Assembly (NCBI RefSeq): GCF_004358185.1 | Contig: NZ_SMUV01000074.1 | Span: 62,001-126,000, forward strand | Reading direction: 5' to 3' | DNA: 64,000 nt | Origin: Antarcticimicrobium luteum | GTDB lineage: Bacteria; Pseudomonadota; Alphaproteobacteria; Rhodobacterales; Rhodobacteraceae | In this document: one piece after another, positions 19,170-28,165 of the stretch | Numbering within the stretch: position 1 is the stretch's first letter | Layout of the letters: every line of letters begins with the position of its first letter | The notes under the pieces: generated by a model | Told to the model about the DNA's origin: nothing | Database searches by the model: none | Seen by the model: the letters and a program-made list of their open reading frames with translations, nothing else | Program-made: the position numbers and the translations under genes

Positions 19170-19972
19170 GCCTGTTCCAGCCGTCCGCCGATGCGGACCA
19201 TGCGCAGCTGTTTCGCGGCACCGGTGCGGTCGTCTGTCTCGACAAAGACACCCGACAACGTGGCCGGGCCGCCGGCGGGCGAAAAGCGCTCTTTGCCCAT
19301 GCCGGTGATGAAGCGGCGCAGCGGTTCGACCTTGTCCATTCCGATGACCGAATTGTAGTCGCCGCACATGCCGGCATCGGTCAGATAGGCGGTGCCGCCG
19401 GGCAGGATCTGGGCATCGGCGGTCGGCACATGGGTGTGGGTGCCCACCACCAGGCTGGCGCGGCCGTCGCAGAAATGGCCCATCGCCATCTTTTCCGAGG
19501 TCGCCTCGCAATGCATATCGACGATCACCGCCTGCGCGATGCCGCCGCGCGGATGCGCCTTGAGCACCGGCTCGATCGCCGAGAAGGGATCGTCAAAGGG
19601 ACGCTTCATGAACACCTGGCCCAGCACCTGCGCCACCAGCACCCTGCGCCCGCCGGGCGCGTCGAACAGGCGAAAGCCCTTGCCCGGCGCCGCCTTGGCG
19701 AAATTGATCGGGCGGATGATGCGCGGTTCGCGGTCGATCGCCTGCATCATGTCCTTCTGGTCGAAGGCGTGATCGCCCAGCGTGATGCAGTCGGCCCCGG
19801 CCTGCAGCAGCAGGCGGGCGTGATCGCCGCTCAGCCCCATGCCGTTGGTGGCGTTCTCGCCATTGACGACGACGAAATCGAGCTTCCAGTCGTCACGAAG
19901 GCGCGGGAGGGTCTCGGAAATCGCCGTGCGGCCCGCGCGGCCCATCACGTCACCAAGGTACAGAAGTCTCAT
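19160..19972 (-). CDS. YmdB-family (TIGR00282) metallophosphoesterase
   Basis: This 270-residue cytosolic phosphodiesterase of the calcineurin-like superfamily has metal-site motifs GDVMGRAGR at the N-terminus, NGENATNG, LGDHAFD and the C-terminal GTHTHVPT. Family members hydrolyse 2',3'-cyclic nucleotides and, in Bacillus, affect biofilm decisions. No ribosome site is clear before the ATG. It follows 5-FCL on the same strand with a gap of about 60 nt, so the order mgtE, 5-FCL, ymdB-like may be one operon. Confidence 0.92.
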   Translation of the reverse strand: MRLLYLGDVMGRAGRTAISETLPRLRDDWKLDFVVVNGENATNGMGLSGDHARLLLQAGADCITLGDHAFDQKDMMQAIDREPRIIRPINFAKAAPGKGFRLFDAPGGRRVLVAQVLGQVFMKRPFDDPFSAIEPVLKAHPRGGIAQAVIVDMHCEATSEKMAMGHFCDGRASLVVGTHTHVPTADAQILPGGTAYLTDAGMCGDYNSVIGMDKVEPLRRFITGMGKERFSPAGGPATLSGVFVETDDRTGAAKQLRMVRIGGRLEQAAP

Positions 19973-20031
19973 GCGCGCTTGGTAGGGCGTGGCGAACAGG
20001 AGGGCAAGAGGCCGCCTGCGATCCGCGGGTC

Positions 20032-20598
20032 CTACCGCTGCGGGAAGGACAGCACCCGGGTTTCGGTCACGATCATGTCGAGCGGCTGGTCGGTGTCCTC
20101 GAGCGGCAGCGCGGCATCCTCCTGCGCGTCATAGGCAAAACCGATGGCCAGCGTGGCGCGGCGCGACCTGAGCTGCTCCAGCGTACGGTCATAGAACCCG
20201 CCGCCATAGCCCAGCCGGTTGCCCTGCGCATCGAAGGCCACCAGCGGCACGATCAGGATTTCGGGTTCGAAAAACGCCGCCACCGCCGGGATCTGCGCGC
20301 CGAACGGGCCGTCGACCAGGGCACAGTCCGGCGTCCAGTGGCTGAACCGCAGCGGCTGCCCGGCGGCCTCGATCACCGGCACGCCGACCACCCCATGGGC
20401 GGCGGCCTCGGCCATGGCCGGGCGCGGGTCGATCTCGGTCCGGATCGGCAGATAGCCCGCCAGCGGCACGGCGCGAAAGCCCGCCAGAACCGCGCTGAGA
20501 TGGCCGGCAGGCCCCGGCCCCGCCGCCGCATGCGCCGCCCGGCGCCGGGCGAAGGCGGCCTTGCGCGCCGCCGCCTTGCGCGCGGCCAGACCGGTCAC
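20032..20598 (-). CDS. 5-formyltetrahydrofolate cyclo-ligase
   Basis: This 188-residue enzyme (MTHFS/YgfA family) converts 5-formyl-THF to 5,10-methenyl-THF with ATP. The signature PLVAFDAQGNRLGYGGGFYDRTL (the first 20 residues are the core of the family motif, at about 130-150) contains the ATP/folate-binding Gly-rich loop, and a basic N-terminal helix is present. It starts at a GTG that overlaps the mgtE stop codon (GTGA), indicating coupling. In many bacteria this gene sits beside 6S RNA; no 6S RNA is visible here. Confidence 0.92.
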   Translation of the reverse strand: MTGLAARKAAARKAAFARRRAAHAAAGPGPAGHLSAVLAGFRAVPLAGYLPIRTEIDPRPAMAEAAAHGVVGVPVIEAAGQPLRFSHWTPDCALVDGPFGAQIPAVAAFFEPEILIVPLVAFDAQGNRLGYGGGFYDRTLEQLRSRRATLAIGFAYDAQEDAALPLEDTDQPLDMIVTETRVLSFPQR

Positions 20599-22001
20599 AA
20601 CAGCACCACCGTGGCGAGCCCCAGAAAGGCGAAGAAGCCCACCACGTCGGTCACCGTGGTCACAAAGACACCCGAGGCCAGCGCCGGATCGACGCCGATC
20701 TTGTCCAGCAGGATCGGCACCGCGACCCCGGACAGCGCGGCCACGAACAGGTTGATGATCAGCGCCGCTGCGATCACCACCCCCAGCATGGGTGTGCCGA
20801 AGATCAGCGCCGTCATCGTCCCCAGCGGAACCGCCAGCGTCAGCCCGTTCAACAACCCCACCAGCATCTCGCGCCGGATCACCCGCCAGGCGTTCGACCG
20901 CGTCAGGTCGCGGGTGGCGATGGCGCGCACCGCCACGGTCAGCGACTGGGTGCCGGCATTGCCGCCCATCGAGGCGACGATCGGCATCAGCACCGCCAGC
21001 GCCACCAGCACGGCGATGGTCTCTTCGAACTGGGCGATCACCAGCGCGGCCAGCCCGGCGGTGCCAAGGTTCACCACCAGCCAGGGAATGCGCCGCTTGG
21101 TGGTGTCGATCACCCGGTCGGACAGCGAGCTTTCCTCGCCCACGCCGGCCAGGCGCAGAATGTCCTCTTCGTGCTCTTCGTCCAGCACCGTCATGGCGTC
21201 GTCGATGGTGATCATCCCCACCAGCCGCCCCTCGGCGTCGACCACCGGGGCCGAGATCAGGTGGTACTGGTTGAAGGCGTAGGCGACATCCTCTTCGTCC
21301 TGCTCCGCCGGGATGACCTGAAACACCTCTTCGGTGAGATCCCGAAGCAGCGTGTCGCGCGGCGCGCCCATCAGCTTGCCCAGGGTGACATTGGCCATGG
21401 GGTGCAGGCGCGGATCGACCAGAACGATGTGATAGAACTGCCCGGGCAGATCCTCGGAGCTGCGCAGATAGTCGATGGCCTGACCGACGTTCCAGTGTTC
21501 GGGGGCGAACACCACCTCGCGCTGCATCAGACGACCGGCGGAGTTTTCCGGATAGGTCAGCGCCTGTTGCACCGCCACCCGGTCCGCGGCCTCGAGCGCG
21601 CCGAGGATCGCGGCCTGCTGCGGCGCTTCCAGATCCTCGACCAGGTCGACGACGTCGTCGCTTTCCAGATCGCGCACCGCCTCGGCCAGCACGCTGGGAT
21701 GCAGCATGCCGATCACCTCCTCGCGGATGCTCTCATCGAGCTCCGAGAGGATGTCGCCGTCGAATTCGCGGTCGTAGAGGCGGATCAGCCGGCCGCGGTC
21801 AAAGGCATTGATCTGCTCCAGAAGGTCGGCGATGTCGGCCGCGTGCAGCGGCTCCATCAGCTCGATCAGCTTGTCGCGGTCGCCAACGTCGACGGCATAG
21901 AGAATCGCCGCGATGGCACGGCGGTCGAGCGTATAGGCGCGCTCATGCCCGCCATCCTCGCGGGGGATCCCGCCTTCGACCTGATCTTCGCCTGTGCCCA
22001 T
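20595..22001 (-). CDS. mgtE: Magnesium transporter MgtE
   Basis: This 468-residue protein has an N-terminal MgtE_N superhelical domain (about 25-130), two CBS domains (about 140-265) that gate the pore by magnesium, and a C-terminal block of five helices (about 290-468) with the pore motif around PIVASMGGNAGTQ. It imports Mg2+ as a homodimeric channel. Start chosen at ATG 22001 (MGTGEDQVEGG), because upstream codons of the open frame lack coding character. No M-box-like leader is evident in the short gap to guaD. Confidence 0.94.
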   Translation of the reverse strand: MGTGEDQVEGGIPREDGGHERAYTLDRRAIAAILYAVDVGDRDKLIELMEPLHAADIADLLEQINAFDRGRLIRLYDREFDGDILSELDESIREEVIGMLHPSVLAEAVRDLESDDVVDLVEDLEAPQQAAILGALEAADRVAVQQALTYPENSAGRLMQREVVFAPEHWNVGQAIDYLRSSEDLPGQFYHIVLVDPRLHPMANVTLGKLMGAPRDTLLRDLTEEVFQVIPAEQDEEDVAYAFNQYHLISAPVVDAEGRLVGMITIDDAMTVLDEEHEEDILRLAGVGEESSLSDRVIDTTKRRIPWLVVNLGTAGLAALVIAQFEETIAVLVALAVLMPIVASMGGNAGTQSLTVAVRAIATRDLTRSNAWRVIRREMLVGLLNGLTLAVPLGTMTALIFGTPMLGVVIAAALIINLFVAALSGVAVPILLDKIGVDPALASGVFVTTVTDVVGFFAFLGLATVVLL

Positions 22002-22137
22002 GGCCCGCCCCTTACCCCGGATTGATCGCAAAATAGAAGAAGCTTCTACCAGAAAACAATGACAATGGCGGAATTTACCAGTTCCGGCGTGCACTCTAGT
22101 CTTGCTGCGGCATAATGGATCGAAAAGCGGATTTTCT

Positions 22138-23430
22138 ATGAGTTCTGTGACAATTCTGACCGGGCGGGTCCTGTCCTTTGCGGCCACGCCCTTTGACGCG
22201 GTGCCGGAAGAGGCCGCCCGTCTCGACGCGGCGGTGGCGCTGGAGGGCGGGCGCATCGTCGCGCGCGGCAGTCTGGCCGATCTGCGCGCGGCCTACCCGC
22301 AGGCGGAGCGGCGCGATCACGGCGACAAGCTGATCTGCGCGGGGTTCATCGACCCGCATGTGCACTATCCGCAGACCGCGATGATCGCGAGCTGGGGCAA
22401 GCGGCTGATCGACTGGCTGAACAGCTATACCTTCCCCGAGGAGATGCGCTTTGCCGATCCCGCCTATGCGGCCCGGATCGCCGCGCTCTATCTCGACCTG
22501 ACGACGGCGGAGGGGACCACCACCATGTGTTCCTTCTGCACCATCCACCCCGCCAGCGTGGAGGCGTTTTTCGCCGAGGCGCAGGCCCGTGGCCAGCGGG
22601 TGGTGGCGGGCAAGACCTGCATGGACCGCAACGCGCCCGAGGGGCTGCGCGACACGGCGCAATCGGGTTATGACGACAGCAAGGCGCTGCTGGAGGCCTG
22701 GCACGGGGTCGGCCGGATCTCCTATGCCATCACGCCGCGGTTCTCGCCGACCTCGACGCCGGAGCAGTTGGAGGCGATCGGCGCGCTCTGGGCCGAGCAT
22801 CCGGGTTGCCTGATGCAGACCCATCTGAGCGAACAGACCGACGAGATCGCCTGGGTGAAGGAGCTGTTTCCGGCGGCCCGCGACTATCTCGACACCTATG
22901 AGCAATTCGGCCTGCTGGGCGCCAACGGGCTCTACGGTCATGCTATCCATCTGGAACCGCGCGAACGGGACCGGCTGCGCGAAGTGGGCGCGGCGCTGGT
23001 GCATTGTCCGACCTCGAACACCTTCATCGGCTCGGGCCTGTTCGACATGGCCGGGCTGATGGCGGAGGGGCAGCGGATCGGGCTTGCCACCGATACCGGC
23101 GGCGGGTCGAGTTTCTCGATGCTGCGGACCATGGCGGCGGCCTATGAGATCGGCCAGCTGCGCGGCACCCCGCTGCATGCCGCCCAGCTTCTGTGGCTGG
23201 CGACCGTCGGCTCGGCGCAGGCGCTGCGGATGGACGACCGGATCGGCAATATCGCGCCGGGGATGGAGGCCGATCTGGTGGTGCTCGACCTCGCCTCCAC
23301 CCCCGCCATCGCGCAGCGGGAGGCGGAAGCGGAGGATCTGTGGGAAGCGATCTTCCCCACCATCATGATGGGCGACGACCGCGCGGTGGCCGAGGTCTGG
23401 ATCGGCGGGCGGCGGGTGCGCGGCGCATAG
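22138..23430 (+). CDS. guaD: Guanine deaminase
   Basis: This 430-residue amidohydrolase converts guanine to xanthine. The zinc motif PHVHYPQ (His74, His76), MCSFCTIHP, the QTHLSEQ motif and the ATDTGGGSSFSML segment are those of GuaD. The start at ATG 22138 (MSSVTILTG) was preferred over an upstream in-frame codon with a non-conserved extension. It diverges from mgtE and converges on a second purine-related pair (queF and 8-oxoguanine deaminase). Confidence 0.94.
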   Translation: MSSVTILTGRVLSFAATPFDAVPEEAARLDAAVALEGGRIVARGSLADLRAAYPQAERRDHGDKLICAGFIDPHVHYPQTAMIASWGKRLIDWLNSYTFPEEMRFADPAYAARIAALYLDLTTAEGTTTMCSFCTIHPASVEAFFAEAQARGQRVVAGKTCMDRNAPEGLRDTAQSGYDDSKALLEAWHGVGRISYAITPRFSPTSTPEQLEAIGALWAEHPGCLMQTHLSEQTDEIAWVKELFPAARDYLDTYEQFGLLGANGLYGHAIHLEPRERDRLREVGAALVHCPTSNTFIGSGLFDMAGLMAEGQRIGLATDTGGGSSFSMLRTMAAAYEIGQLRGTPLHAAQLLWLATVGSAQALRMDDRIGNIAPGMEADLVVLDLASTPAIAQREAEAEDLWEAIFPTIMMGDDRAVAEVWIGGRRVRGA

Positions 23431-23534
23431 CCCCGGCTTTTCGACACGGCCAGATCTTTGGTTTTGACCTCTGGAGCAATGCCCAACCGGAGCATCGCGC
23501 GAAACGGCGGGCACCAGTCCAAAGTGCCACAGAG

Positions 23535-23561
23535 GGCAGCGCCCGGCCGCGGGTGGGCGCT
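23535..23561. repeat. REP-like GC-rich palindrome, copy 1
   Basis: AGCGCCC-N10-GGGCGCT stem in the 289-bp gap between convergent guaD and queF. It shares the block GGCAGCGCCC with copy 2 about 95 bp away. Apart from these two elements I see no gene or RNA in 23431-23719. Confidence 0.6.
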
Positions 23562-23629
23562 CAGCGGTGTGAAACCGTCACTTTATGGCAGCCAACATAT
23601 CGGGCGTTTGGTCTGCGCACAGGGGATGA

Positions 23630-23665
23630 GGCAGCGCCCAGCCGTCCGGGCGGTCGGGCGCTGCC
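23630..23665. repeat. REP-like GC-rich palindrome, copy 2
   Basis: Perfect 10-bp stem GGCAGCGCCC / GGGCGCTGCC around a 16-nt GC-rich loop. No T-run follows, so it is not a classical terminator. With copy 1 it looks like a dispersed intergenic palindrome. Confidence 0.65.
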
Positions 23666-23719
23666 CGGCGGCACTTCGTGCCTTGTTCCGGGCAAAAGGC
23701 GTTTTTCCGGATACCCCGC

Positions 23720-24187
23720 TCAGCCCCGGCCGCGATAGGGCGGCACGCCCTGGTCGGGGATCCACACGCCCTCGGGCTGCGCCCCGGTCTGGTAGAACAC
23801 GTCGATCGGGATGCCGCCGCGCGGGTACCAATAGCCGCCGATGCGCAGCCAGCGCGGCTCCAGCAGCTCGACCAGGCGTCGGGCGATCATCACCGTGCAA
23901 TCCTCGTGAAAGGCGCCATGGTTGCGGAAGCTGCCCAGGAACAGCTTCAGCGACTTGCTTTCCACCAGCCAGCGGTCGGGGACGTAATCGATCATCAGGT
24001 GGGCGAAATCGGGCTGCCCCGTCATCGGACAGAGCGAGGTGAATTCCGGCGCGGTGAAGCGCACGCAATAGTCCACATCCGCCTGCGGATTCGGCACCCG
24101 TTCCAGCACCGCCTGTTCCGGCGAGGCGGGCAGATCGGCCTTCTGGCCGAGCTGGGTGAGGCCGGCATATGTGTTCTGGTCGGACAT
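23720..24187 (-). CDS. queF: NADPH-dependent 7-cyano-7-deazaguanine reductase (type I)
   Basis: This 155-residue unimodular QueF reduces preQ0 to preQ1 in queuosine synthesis. The catalytic Cys53 in [12 protein letters not shown], Asp60, and the NADPH/substrate motif [16 protein letters not shown] (about 79-94) are intact. The ATG at 24187 has AAGGA about nine bases upstream; an earlier in-frame codon would start inside the neighbouring gene. It lies 37 nt downstream of the 8-oxoguanine deaminase gene on the same strand. Other queuosine genes are not in the window. Confidence 0.95.
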   Translation of the reverse strand: MSDQNTYAGLTQLGQKADLPASPEQAVLERVPNPQADVDYCVRFTAPEFTSLCPMTGQPDFAHLMIDYVPDRWLVESKSLKLFLGSFRNHGAFHEDCTVMIARRLVELLEPRWLRIGGYWYPRGGIPIDVFYQTGAQPEGVWIPDQGVPPYRGRG

Positions 24188-24224
24188 GGGGGCGGTCCTT
24201 GCTTCTTCTTCGGGCGCTGCGCGG

Positions 24225-25559
24225 TCAGTCACGCAGGCCGCGGGCCAGCCGGTTCTGTCTTTCGACGACAGTGGGCAGGTCGATGGTTGCGATATGGCCG
24301 TCCCTTACCACCTGCCGGCCCTCGACGAAAAGGTGTTTGACGCGTGTGGGTCCGGCCAGCAGCAGCGCGGCGGGATCCCAGCTGCCGGCGCTGTCGATGC
24401 CGGTGACATCCCAGAGCGCGATATCGGCGCGTTTGCCCACCTCCAGCCGGCCACAATCGGCGCGGCCCAGCACATCGGCGCCGCCGCGGGTGGCGATCTC
24501 CAGCGCCTCGCGCGCGCTCATCGCGTCGGCGCCGTTCGCCACCCGTTGCAGCAGCATCGACTGGCGCGCCTCGAGGATCAGATTGCCGGCATCGTTTGAG
24601 GCCGAGCCATCGACACCCAGCCCCACCGGCACGCCCGCGTCGCGCATCGCCCGTACCGGCGCGATGCCGGAGCCGAGGCGGCAGTTGGAACAGGGGCAGT
24701 GGGCAACCCCGGTTTGGGTGCGGGCGAAAAGGTCGATCTCCGCCCCATCGAGCTTGACGCAATGGGCGTGCCAGACGTCGGGTCCGGTCCAGCCCAGATC
24801 CTCGGCATATTGCCCCGGCCGACAGCCAAAATTGGCCAGGCTATAGGCGACATCCTCTTCATTCTCGGCCAGGTGGGTGTGCAGCATCACGCCCTTGTCC
24901 CGGGCCAGCAGGGCGGCGTCGCGCATCAGATCACGGCTGACCGAGAAGGGGGAACAGGGGGCGATGCCGACGCGCACCATTGCGCCCTCGCGCGGGTCAT
25001 GAAAGGCGTCGATCACCCGGACGGCGTCCTCGAGGATATCCGCCTCGCGCTCGACCAGCGTGTCGGGGGGCAGCCCGCCGTCGCTTTCGCCGATGCTCAT
25101 CGCGCCGCGCGTGGGGTGAAAGCGCAGGCCGATCTCGCCCGCCGCCGCGATGGTGTCGTCGAGCTGCGCGCCGCCCGGGTAGAGATAGAGGTGGTCGGAG
25201 GTGAGCGAACAGCCCGAGAGCGCCAGTTCGGCCAGCCCGGTGAGGGCCGAGGTATAGATTTCCTCAGGCCCGAAACGCGCCCAGATCGGGTAAAGCGCCT
25301 TCAACCAACCGAACAACAGCGCGTCCTGCCCGCCGGGCACCGCGCGGGTCAGGCTCTGGTAGAGATGGTGATGGGTGTTGACGAGGCCGGGGGTGACGGC
25401 GCAGCCGGCGGCCTCCACCACCTCGCCCATGGTGGTCAGGCCGGGGCCGATGGCGGCGATGACGCCGTCACGGATCAGGATGTCCGCGCCCGGCAGTTCG
25501 CGGCGTGCATCGTCCATGGTCAGGATGCTGTCGGCGTTTCGGATCAGGATTTCGGTCAT
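24225..25559 (-). CDS. 8-oxoguanine deaminase
   Basis: This 444-residue amidohydrolase of the ATZ/TRZ group has a zinc motif [12 protein letters not shown] (His63, His65), a THLAEN motif, and the [15 protein letters not shown] and GVDGSASND segments typical of the 8-oxoguanine deaminase subgroup, which removes the 2-amino group of 8-oxoguanine. The start at ATG 25559 ([10 protein letters not shown]) fits the family. It is likely co-transcribed with queF. A related activity on isocytosine or other oxidised purines is possible. Confidence 0.88.
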   Translation of the reverse strand: MTEILIRNADSILTMDDARRELPGADILIRDGVIAAIGPGLTTMGEVVEAAGCAVTPGLVNTHHHLYQSLTRAVPGGQDALLFGWLKALYPIWARFGPEEIYTSALTGLAELALSGCSLTSDHLYLYPGGAQLDDTIAAAGEIGLRFHPTRGAMSIGESDGGLPPDTLVEREADILEDAVRVIDAFHDPREGAMVRVGIAPCSPFSVSRDLMRDAALLARDKGVMLHTHLAENEEDVAYSLANFGCRPGQYAEDLGWTGPDVWHAHCVKLDGAEIDLFARTQTGVAHCPCSNCRLGSGIAPVRAMRDAGVPVGLGVDGSASNDAGNLILEARQSMLLQRVANGADAMSAREALEIATRGGADVLGRADCGRLEVGKRADIALWDVTGIDSAGSWDPAALLLAGPTRVKHLFVEGRQVVRDGHIATIDLPTVVERQNRLARGLRD

Positions 25560-25685
25560 TTTGCGCACACTCCGGGTCTGGCCTGTTTCGGTTCCGAAGT
25601 GTGACGTGGCGCCGACAGAACACGGGCAAAGGACTCGGCGCCGGGGACAGAGATTAGCCGCGGCGGGCCGGGCGCGCAAGCCGGG

Positions 25686-26477
25686 TCAGACCCGGCGCAG
25701 GATCTCCAGCGCGGCTTGGTGCAAGATAGGGTTCGCGGCGGCCAGAACCCGGCCGCCATCGTGCACCGGGCCGCCCTGCCAGTCGGTGACAAGACCGCCG
25801 GCGGCCTCGATCACCGCGATCGGGGCGTGGATGTCATAGGAATTGAGCCCGGCCTCGATCACCAGGTCGATCTGCCCCGCGGCCAGCAGCGCATAGGCGT
25901 AGCAATCCATGCCATAGCGGGTCAGGCGCACGCGGCCGGCGACGGCGTCGAACCCGGCGCGTTCCTCTGGCGTTCCGACCTCGGGGAAGGTGGTGAAGAG
26001 AATCGCCTGATCCAGCGACGCGGTGGCGCGGGTGGCAAGCGGGGTGCGGCCCCGCGGACCGTCGAGAACCGCCAGCCCGGGCGCCCCGGTAAAACGCTCG
26101 CCGGTATAGGGCTGGTCGATGATCCCCAGTTCCGGACCCTCCGCCCCGGACAGTGCGATCAGCACGCCCCAGGTCGGCGTTCCGCTGAGAAAGCCGCGGG
26201 TGCCGTCGATCGGGTCCAGCACCCAGGTGCGGCCGCTGCGGCCTGGCCGGGCGCCGAATTCCTCGCCCAGAATGCCGTCCTCGGGGCGATGCCGGGCGAG
26301 AATCGCGCGCATCGCCTGTTCGGCGGCACGGTCAGCCTCGGTCACCGGATCGAAACCGCCGGCATCCTTGTTTTCGGTGCCGAGGTCGGGGTGGCGGAAA
26401 TAGGGAAGAATCACCTCGCGGGCGGTGTCTGCCAGCATGTTGGCGATATCGAGATCGGTCAGGGCAGTCTGTGTCAT
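25686..26477 (-). CDS. hisN: Histidinol-phosphatase, inositol-monophosphatase family
   Basis: This 263-residue IMPase-fold enzyme has metal motifs GEEFG, WVLDPIDGTRGFL and the C-terminal YDIHAPIAVIEAAGG. The subgroup is the HisN-type histidinol-phosphate phosphatase of alphaproteobacteria and actinobacteria, completing histidine synthesis; inositol or nucleotide phosphates are alternative substrates. No his genes are next to it. It is separated by 126 nt from the downstream deaminase. Confidence 0.87.
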   Translation of the reverse strand: MTQTALTDLDIANMLADTAREVILPYFRHPDLGTENKDAGGFDPVTEADRAAEQAMRAILARHRPEDGILGEEFGARPGRSGRTWVLDPIDGTRGFLSGTPTWGVLIALSGAEGPELGIIDQPYTGERFTGAPGLAVLDGPRGRTPLATRATASLDQAILFTTFPEVGTPEERAGFDAVAGRVRLTRYGMDCYAYALLAAGQIDLVIEAGLNSYDIHAPIAVIEAAGGLVTDWQGGPVHDGGRVLAAANPILHQAALEILRRV

Positions 26478-26555
26478 GGCCGATCAGGTGCCACGCGCCC
26501 CTGCCGGATGCAAGCACGGGCGCGCAAACAGGTCGCGGACGAGTCTCTGCGGCGG

Positions 26556-26927
26556 TCAGGCCACGTCGCTGAGGACGCGGGCCAGGTCGAACAGACGGCG
26601 ACGCTGGTTCTCGGGGATCGCGTAGTAGGAACGCACCAGATCCAACGCCTCCTTGTCGCCCATCAGGTCGGCGGGGATGTCGGATTTGTCGCCGGTTTCC
26701 TTGGCGGCCACTTCCAGCCCCTCGAAAAAGAAACTGACCGGTACGCTCAGCGCCTCGGCAATATCCCACAACCGCGACGCGCTGATCCGGTTGGCGCCAG
26801 TCTCGTATTTCTGAATCTGCTGGAACTTGATCCCGACCTTTTCGGCCAATTGTTGTTGTGTCATTCCGACCAGCCATCGACGGTGGCGCACACGTTTGCC
26901 CACATGGACATCAACCTGGTGTGGCAT
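26556..26927 (-). CDS. XRE-family transcriptional regulator, PraR/PhrR-like
   Basis: This 123-residue protein has an N-terminal Cro/CI helix-turn-helix (about residues 10-65, GMTQQQLAEKVGIKFQQIQKYE) and a short helical C-terminal tail (LVRSYYAIPENQRRRLFDLARVL). This layout is that of rhizobial PraR/PhrR-type regulators that affect quorum sensing, attachment or stress genes. AGGGAG precedes the ATG. The 272-bp divergent region to the quinone oxidoreductase gene is AT-richer than its surroundings and probably holds both promoters; I see no gene in it. Confidence 0.88.
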   Translation of the reverse strand: MPHQVDVHVGKRVRHRRWLVGMTQQQLAEKVGIKFQQIQKYETGANRISASRLWDIAEALSVPVSFFFEGLEVAAKETGDKSDIPADLMGDKEALDLVRSYYAIPENQRRRLFDLARVLSDVA

Positions 26928-27199
26928 GGCAATCTCCCTAAATTAACTCTCGCGTCTTGGGCGAACGGCTCAACCCCACCACCGTAATTCGCAAAGGCGG
27001 CGACACGGAACCGATACCACAATGCCCGCGCGCCACATCCGCACCCAAAATAAGTGTACGGTCTTTCCGGGTAATTTCAAGTCAGTTGATTAACCGACCA
27101 ATCGATTTACCCTGCGGTTGTGGTACTGGTGAAGCCGGCGCCGGTTTGGCAAAAGAACGACGGCCCAGGCCTGTTTCGGTTCATTTGCATGAGGATGAT

Positions 27200-28156
27200 A
27201 TGCGCGCCTATCACATCGAGGCCCCGGGCGGGACGGCCCGGCTGACCGATCTTGCGGTGCCCGATCCGGGGCCCGGGACGGTCCGCGTCGCGATCCGGGC
27301 CTGCGGGCTGAACTTTGCCGATCTGCTGATGCAGAAGGGCACCTATCAGGATACGCCCGCCGCCCCCTTCACCCTGGGAATGGAGGTCGCCGGCGTCATC
27401 GACGCCGTTGGACCCGGGGTGTCCGGCCTGGCCCCCGGCGACCGGGTGGCGGTCTATTCCGGCCAGGGCGGGCTGGCCGAATACGGTGTGTTCGAGGCCG
27501 CCCGGGCGGTGAAACTTCCGGCTGGAATGACGTTTGAGCATGCCGCCGCCTTCCAGATCGCCTATGGCACCAGCCACATGGCGCTGGACTATCGGGCCCG
27601 ATTGCAGCCCGGCGAAACACTGCTGGTGACGGGCGCCGCCGGCGGTGTCGGGCTGACCGCGGTCGAGATCGGCAAGCTGATGGGCGCCACTGTGATCGCC
27701 CAGGCGCGCGGGGCGGACAAGCTCGAGGCGGCCCGGGCGGCGGGGGCCGATCACCTGATCGACGCCTCCGAGGATCTGCGCGCCCGGGTGCTGGCGCTGG
27801 GCGGCGCGGACGTGGTCTATGACGCGGTGGGCGGCGATACCTTCAAGGCCGCCTTTCGCGCCTGCAACCCCGAGGCGCGGCTGTTGCCGATCGGCTTTGC
27901 CTGCGGCGAGGTGCCGCAGATTCCGGCCAATCACCTCCTGGTGAAAAACCTCACCGTGATCGGATTCTATATCGGCGGCTACCTGAAATTCCGCCCCGAG
28001 GCGGTCACGCAGAGCCTGACGACTCTGATCGGCTGGTATCTGGCGGGGCGGCTGAACCCGCATGTCAGCCATGTGCTGCCGCTGGACCGGGTCGAAGAGG
28101 GCATGACGCTGCTGCGCGAGCGCCGCTCCACCGGCAAGGTGGTGATCAGGATCTAG
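27200..28156 (+). CDS. NADPH:quinone oxidoreductase-family (MDR) protein
   Basis: This 318-residue zinc-independent medium-chain reductase of the Qor type has a catalytic-domain motif LGMEVAG (about 60-66) and an NADPH-binding loop TGAAGGVGLTAVEIGKLMGA (about 140-159). It lacks the Cys/His set for structural or catalytic zinc. GAGGA places the start at ATG 27200; the long open frame upstream is not coding. It reduces quinones or enoyl/enone compounds in the cytosol; the exact substrate is unknown. Confidence 0.9.
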   Translation: MRAYHIEAPGGTARLTDLAVPDPGPGTVRVAIRACGLNFADLLMQKGTYQDTPAAPFTLGMEVAGVIDAVGPGVSGLAPGDRVAVYSGQGGLAEYGVFEAARAVKLPAGMTFEHAAAFQIAYGTSHMALDYRARLQPGETLLVTGAAGGVGLTAVEIGKLMGATVIAQARGADKLEAARAAGADHLIDASEDLRARVLALGGADVVYDAVGGDTFKAAFRACNPEARLLPIGFACGEVPQIPANHLLVKNLTVIGFYIGGYLKFRPEAVTQSLTTLIGWYLAGRLNPHVSHVLPLDRVEEGMTLLRERRSTGKVVIRI

Positions 28157-28165
28157 GCCGGCGCC

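Noticed and set aside
17125-19308. Long plus-strand open frame of about 727 codons
   Set aside because: Antisense to the second SLC13 permease and of biased composition; no similarity recognised.
20598-22137. 6S RNA near the 5-FCL gene or an M-box leader of mgtE
   Set aside because: 5-FCL overlaps mgtE, leaving no room for 6S RNA, and the 136-bp gap before mgtE shows no M-box elements.
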